Shown here one piece after another: positions 6,342-8,588 of a stretch of 8,588 bases of DNA. The position numbers and the translations under genes are program-made. The stretch's first letter is position 1; every line of letters starts with the position of its first letter. Source of the DNA: Bacteroidota bacterium (GTDB taxonomy: Bacteria > Bacteroidota > Bacteroidia > Bacteroidales > B39-G9). Below the pieces are notes generated by a model. The model was not told the origin of the DNA, did not search any database, and saw only the letters and a program-made list of their open reading frames with translations. The DNA is taken from contig JAUVJB010000125.1 in NCBI GenBank assembly GCA_030592465.1, positions 1-8,588 on the forward strand, given 5' to 3'.

Positions 6342-7639
6342 TTTATTCCTCCTGTTATTGAATTATTAATATATTTAGAATCGTAATCGATTCCATTAAG
6401 TGAATACGTATTTGTGTAAGAATATTGTTGAAAAATTGTGTAAATCTGTATTTTACCCTTATTTAATGTCAGGTATAAACTTATGCCGAAGTTGCTGTTT
6501 AGTTTATCATCAGAATTATTAATTATAAAAGCATCACTATAAATAAAATTATATAGACCGCTTCCGACTAAAATAAAAGGTTCTATTGTCAATGTTTTAA
6601 TTGGGGTAATACCTATGCTTTCTTTTATTATATAGTTTGAAGTGTTTATATTGCCGGTGCTTGCAAATTGGTAAAATCCTTGAGTGCCGATATAAAAATT
6701 TGAGTTGGCAAAAGGATAATAGTACAATGATAATGACGGTTGAAATTGTGTGCCTGAATTTAGAGTGGAAAAAGATGCTGCCAGCTTAAAATCGAAAAGC
6801 GAGATGCTTTTTGAGAATGCACCGTAAAGAACTATGTCATTAGTTGGTGTGCTGTAAAGCAAATTAGTATTCCTTCCGCCATGGTTTGATGAAAGAGGGT
6901 CTTCGGCTTTAATATTTGAATTGATATAATGTATAGCAAGTTTTAGATTATTACCTTTCCCAATATGCCAATTGCAATTAATGTAATATTGAAACAGATT
7001 AACATTTTCAGAAAATTCTGACACGCTGTAATTCTGTGAGTAAATATCATTATTGGCATTTATGTAGCTAAAAGCATGAAAAACTCTGAATTTGTTTTTC
7101 GACAAATGAGTTAGGTTAACACTAAAATAGTTAAAAGAGTTTGATACCGTTTGTTCAAGATTGTCTGTTGTTTGAGTCTCTGCCTTATAATTATTATAAA
7201 AATTTGTTTTATATTCTGTTCCTATTCCGTTGATAAATGAGTTTTCATCAAGAAATTTTAATTTTTGTTTTAGAGCAGGGTTAAAATTATGAGATAAAAT
7301 TCTTGCATCTTCTGTTCTTCCTGAAAAAACATACGAGTAATATAAATATTCTTGTGCAATATTATCTTCGGGAGTTTTATTAACAACATTTTCGAAGAAG
7401 GGGATAGCCTTTCGATATTTTTTCAATTCATAATAAGCAATACCCAAGCGATATTGAAGATAATAAAAATCCACATTGTTTTTTAATGAATTGTTGCCAT
7501 ATTTAATTAATGCTTTCCAATCTTATTGTTGATACAAAAGAAAAGTTTTATTGTTTACATTGGTATAATTATATATTTCTTGCGAATTTGCATTGTGAAT
7601 AATCAACACGAAAAAAATAAAAATAATTAATCTATACAT
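6329..7639 (-). pseudogene. TPR/outer-membrane beta-barrel protein gene with an in-frame stop
   Basis: The natural start is ATG at 7639, giving MYRLIIFIFFVLIIHNANSQ, a textbook signal peptide. After 38 codons the frame meets TAA at 7525-7523 and then continues open for nearly 400 codons to 6329. The residues after the stop (DWKALIKYGNN) read straight into a TPR helix pair (about residues 58-92, LGIAYYELKKYRKAIPFF), so the frame is correct on both sides. From about residue 150 the sequence alternates polar and aromatic residues as in outer-membrane beta-barrels and ends GGIKWYF with the terminal Phe typical of BAM substrates. Length would be 436 residues. A single base change would restore it. 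An internal GTG at 7474 could start the remainder but would drop the export signal. It overlaps both neighbours by 13 bp. Either a fresh nonsense mutation or a sequence error; the exact function is unknown. Confidence 0.8.
6348..6353 (-). promoter_or_regulatory. Perfect AGGAGG Shine-Dalgarno inside the preceding gene
   Basis: AGGAGG with a 6-base spacer (AATAAA) precedes the ATG at 6341. It lies inside the last codons of the upstream beta-barrel gene, where GGA GGA encodes two Gly of the C-terminal strand. Strong Shine-Dalgarno sites are uncommon in Bacteroidetes, and the other starts in this window lack one, so this gene may be translated efficiently or reinitiated after the upstream stop. 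Confidence 0.65.
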
Positions 7640-8588
7640 ATTGCCTTTATTTTAATTTTATCAAATGAAATATTTAACTCATTTATACCTTTTGAGTTAA
7701 TATTAATGTCGGTGTTTAAATTTTTTCTTGTCTTGTTAAATATTTTGAGTTCTGTTCTTGATTCTAATTTTATTTTTGAAGGTGAAAAATCATCATCAAT
7801 AGAAATATAATTCATAGAAAAATAAGCATTGAGAAAGATTTTAAATGGTGCAATAAAATCTTGAAAAAACATAATTTTTTTATTAAAGATTATATTTGGA
7901 GGTATCTTGTCGTTCACAGAAAGTCCCGGGTAAAAACCAAGTTCAACTTTATAAAGTGATAAGAAAAAATAATATAAGAATGATTTTTTATCACCCTCGA
8001 AATAAGTAAAATAATGTAATAGACCATCATTTTTTATATAAGCAAATGAATTAGTTTTTTTACAATGTATAAAAGTATTATTATAGATGTCAGTATCAAC
8101 AACCCATGAGTATATAGTTTCCTTTTTCGTTTTCACACCATTTGTTTGAGTGGTAACCTTAAATTTTATTGTTTGACCGGGAATAAAATGTAAAGCATTA
8201 TGCAATAAACTATTTGTTTGAATATTACTGATAATTTGATTTTTTTCAGGTTTACTAAACGATTTTAGATTATATTCTGAATTGTTTTTTTGCATATAAT
8301 GAGCAACAGCATAATCTAAAGTATGAGAACCAACAAAAGGTGTGGCTTGAAATTGAAAATGTAGATGAGGATAAGGAGAGCGTCCGGAATTGCCACATAA
8401 AGCAAGGGCTTGTCCTTTTTTTACAAATTCGCCTTTTTTAACTTTAAAGGAATCGTTTTTGAGATGGCTTAACTGAGAATACAGATATTCAGTGTGTTTA
8501 ATCGTAAGGCTATTTCCCCAGTTATTAAGAGTATTTATGTCTCCTATTAAATTATCGTCAACGCCATCAATAATTTCAACAATTATGC
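7627..8588 (-). CDS. M23/LytM-family peptidase, C-terminal part (runs off the right edge)
   Basis: The open frame continues to the window edge; 319 residues are visible and the N-terminus is missing. An internal ATG at 8295 is not the start, because the codons before it encode the M23 core. That core has WGNSLTIKHTEYLYSQLSHL, then V-KGEFVKKGQALALCGNSG, then PHLHFQ (His codons at 8367-8365 and 8361-8359), which matches the HxH zinc/catalytic motif, and SHL (His at 8466-8464) matches the other active-site His. The first zinc-binding H-x3-D motif should lie beyond the edge. M23 enzymes cut peptidoglycan cross-bridges or peptide stems in the envelope. After the core come about 220 residues I cannot assign, with repeated aromatic and beta-type segments. 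The stop overlaps the next gene's start by 13 bp. A fusion to a further N-terminal domain is possible but not visible. Confidence 0.85.
   Translation of the reverse strand, partial: IIVEIIDGVDDNLIGDINTLNNWGNSLTIKHTEYLYSQLSHLKNDSFKVKKGEFVKKGQALALCGNSGRSPYPHLHFQFQATPFVGSHTLDYAVAHYMQKNNSEYNLKSFSKPEKNQIISNIQTNSLLHNALHFIPGQTIKFKVTTQTNGVKTKKETIYSWVVDTDIYNNTFIHCKKTNSFAYIKNDGLLHYFTYFEGDKKSFLYYFFLSLYKVELGFYPGLSVNDKIPPNIIFNKKIMFFQDFIAPFKIFLNAYFSMNYISIDDDFSPSKIKLESRTELKIFNKTRKNLNTDININSKGINELNISFDKIKIKAICID

Noticed and set aside
7472..7474. GTG as the true start of the TPR/beta-barrel gene
   Set aside because: It falls inside the first TPR helix region and would leave the barrel without an export signal, whereas a good signal peptide lies in the same frame further upstream beyond the TAA.
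7523..7525. Stop codon reassignment or programmed read-through at the in-frame TAA
   Set aside because: TAA ends the other genes in the window in the normal way, and no special context or structure was seen around this codon; mutation or sequence error is simpler.
8293..8295. ATG as the start of a 222-residue hypothetical protein
   Set aside because: The same frame stays open to the window edge and encodes the M23 catalytic core just upstream, so this Met is internal.

Overview
The window is AT-rich DNA that most likely comes from a member of the Bacteroidetes. The clearest reason is a large secreted cysteine protease that ends in a type IX secretion (T9SS) type A sorting domain, a system largely confined to that phylum. 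All supported genes lie on the minus strand, so transcription runs from right to left. Starts are mostly preceded by A/T-rich sequence without a strong Shine-Dalgarno, also usual there; one start with a perfect AGGAGG is an exception.

Reading in the direction of transcription (high to low coordinates): (1) 8588-7627 is the C-terminal part of an M23/LytM-type metallopeptidase that runs in from beyond the right edge, with an unassigned extension of about 220 residues. (2) 7639-6329 encodes an exported TPR plus outer-membrane beta-barrel protein. Its frame carries one in-frame TAA at 7523-7525, so it is a very recent pseudogene or contains a sequence error. (3) 6341-5718 encodes a small exported TPR protein. 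These three genes overlap successively by exactly 13 bp in the same register and form a translationally coupled cell-envelope operon. (4) After a 210-bp AT-rich gap with a possible promoter, 5507-612 encodes a 1631-residue gingipain-family (C25) protease. Its catalytic domain closely matches lysine gingipain Kgp. It is followed by an Ig-like domain, two CARDB-like domains, CUB, FN3, CUB, three tandem Ig-like repeats and the T9SS signal. (5) 611-1 is non-coding and holds a probable terminator and a dense set of palindromes and inverted repeats.

The protease is predicted to be exported by Sec, carried across the outer membrane by T9SS and retained on the surface or released. The catalytic Asp/His/Cys and both lysine-pocket residues of Kgp are present, and a Lys sits at the expected prodomain junction, so it may be a Lys-specific protease that matures itself. 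The upstream three-gene operon looks like a periplasm/outer-membrane module; its function is not known and nothing in the sequence ties it to the protease. Comparisons with Kgp were made from memory of that protein and not by a computed alignment.
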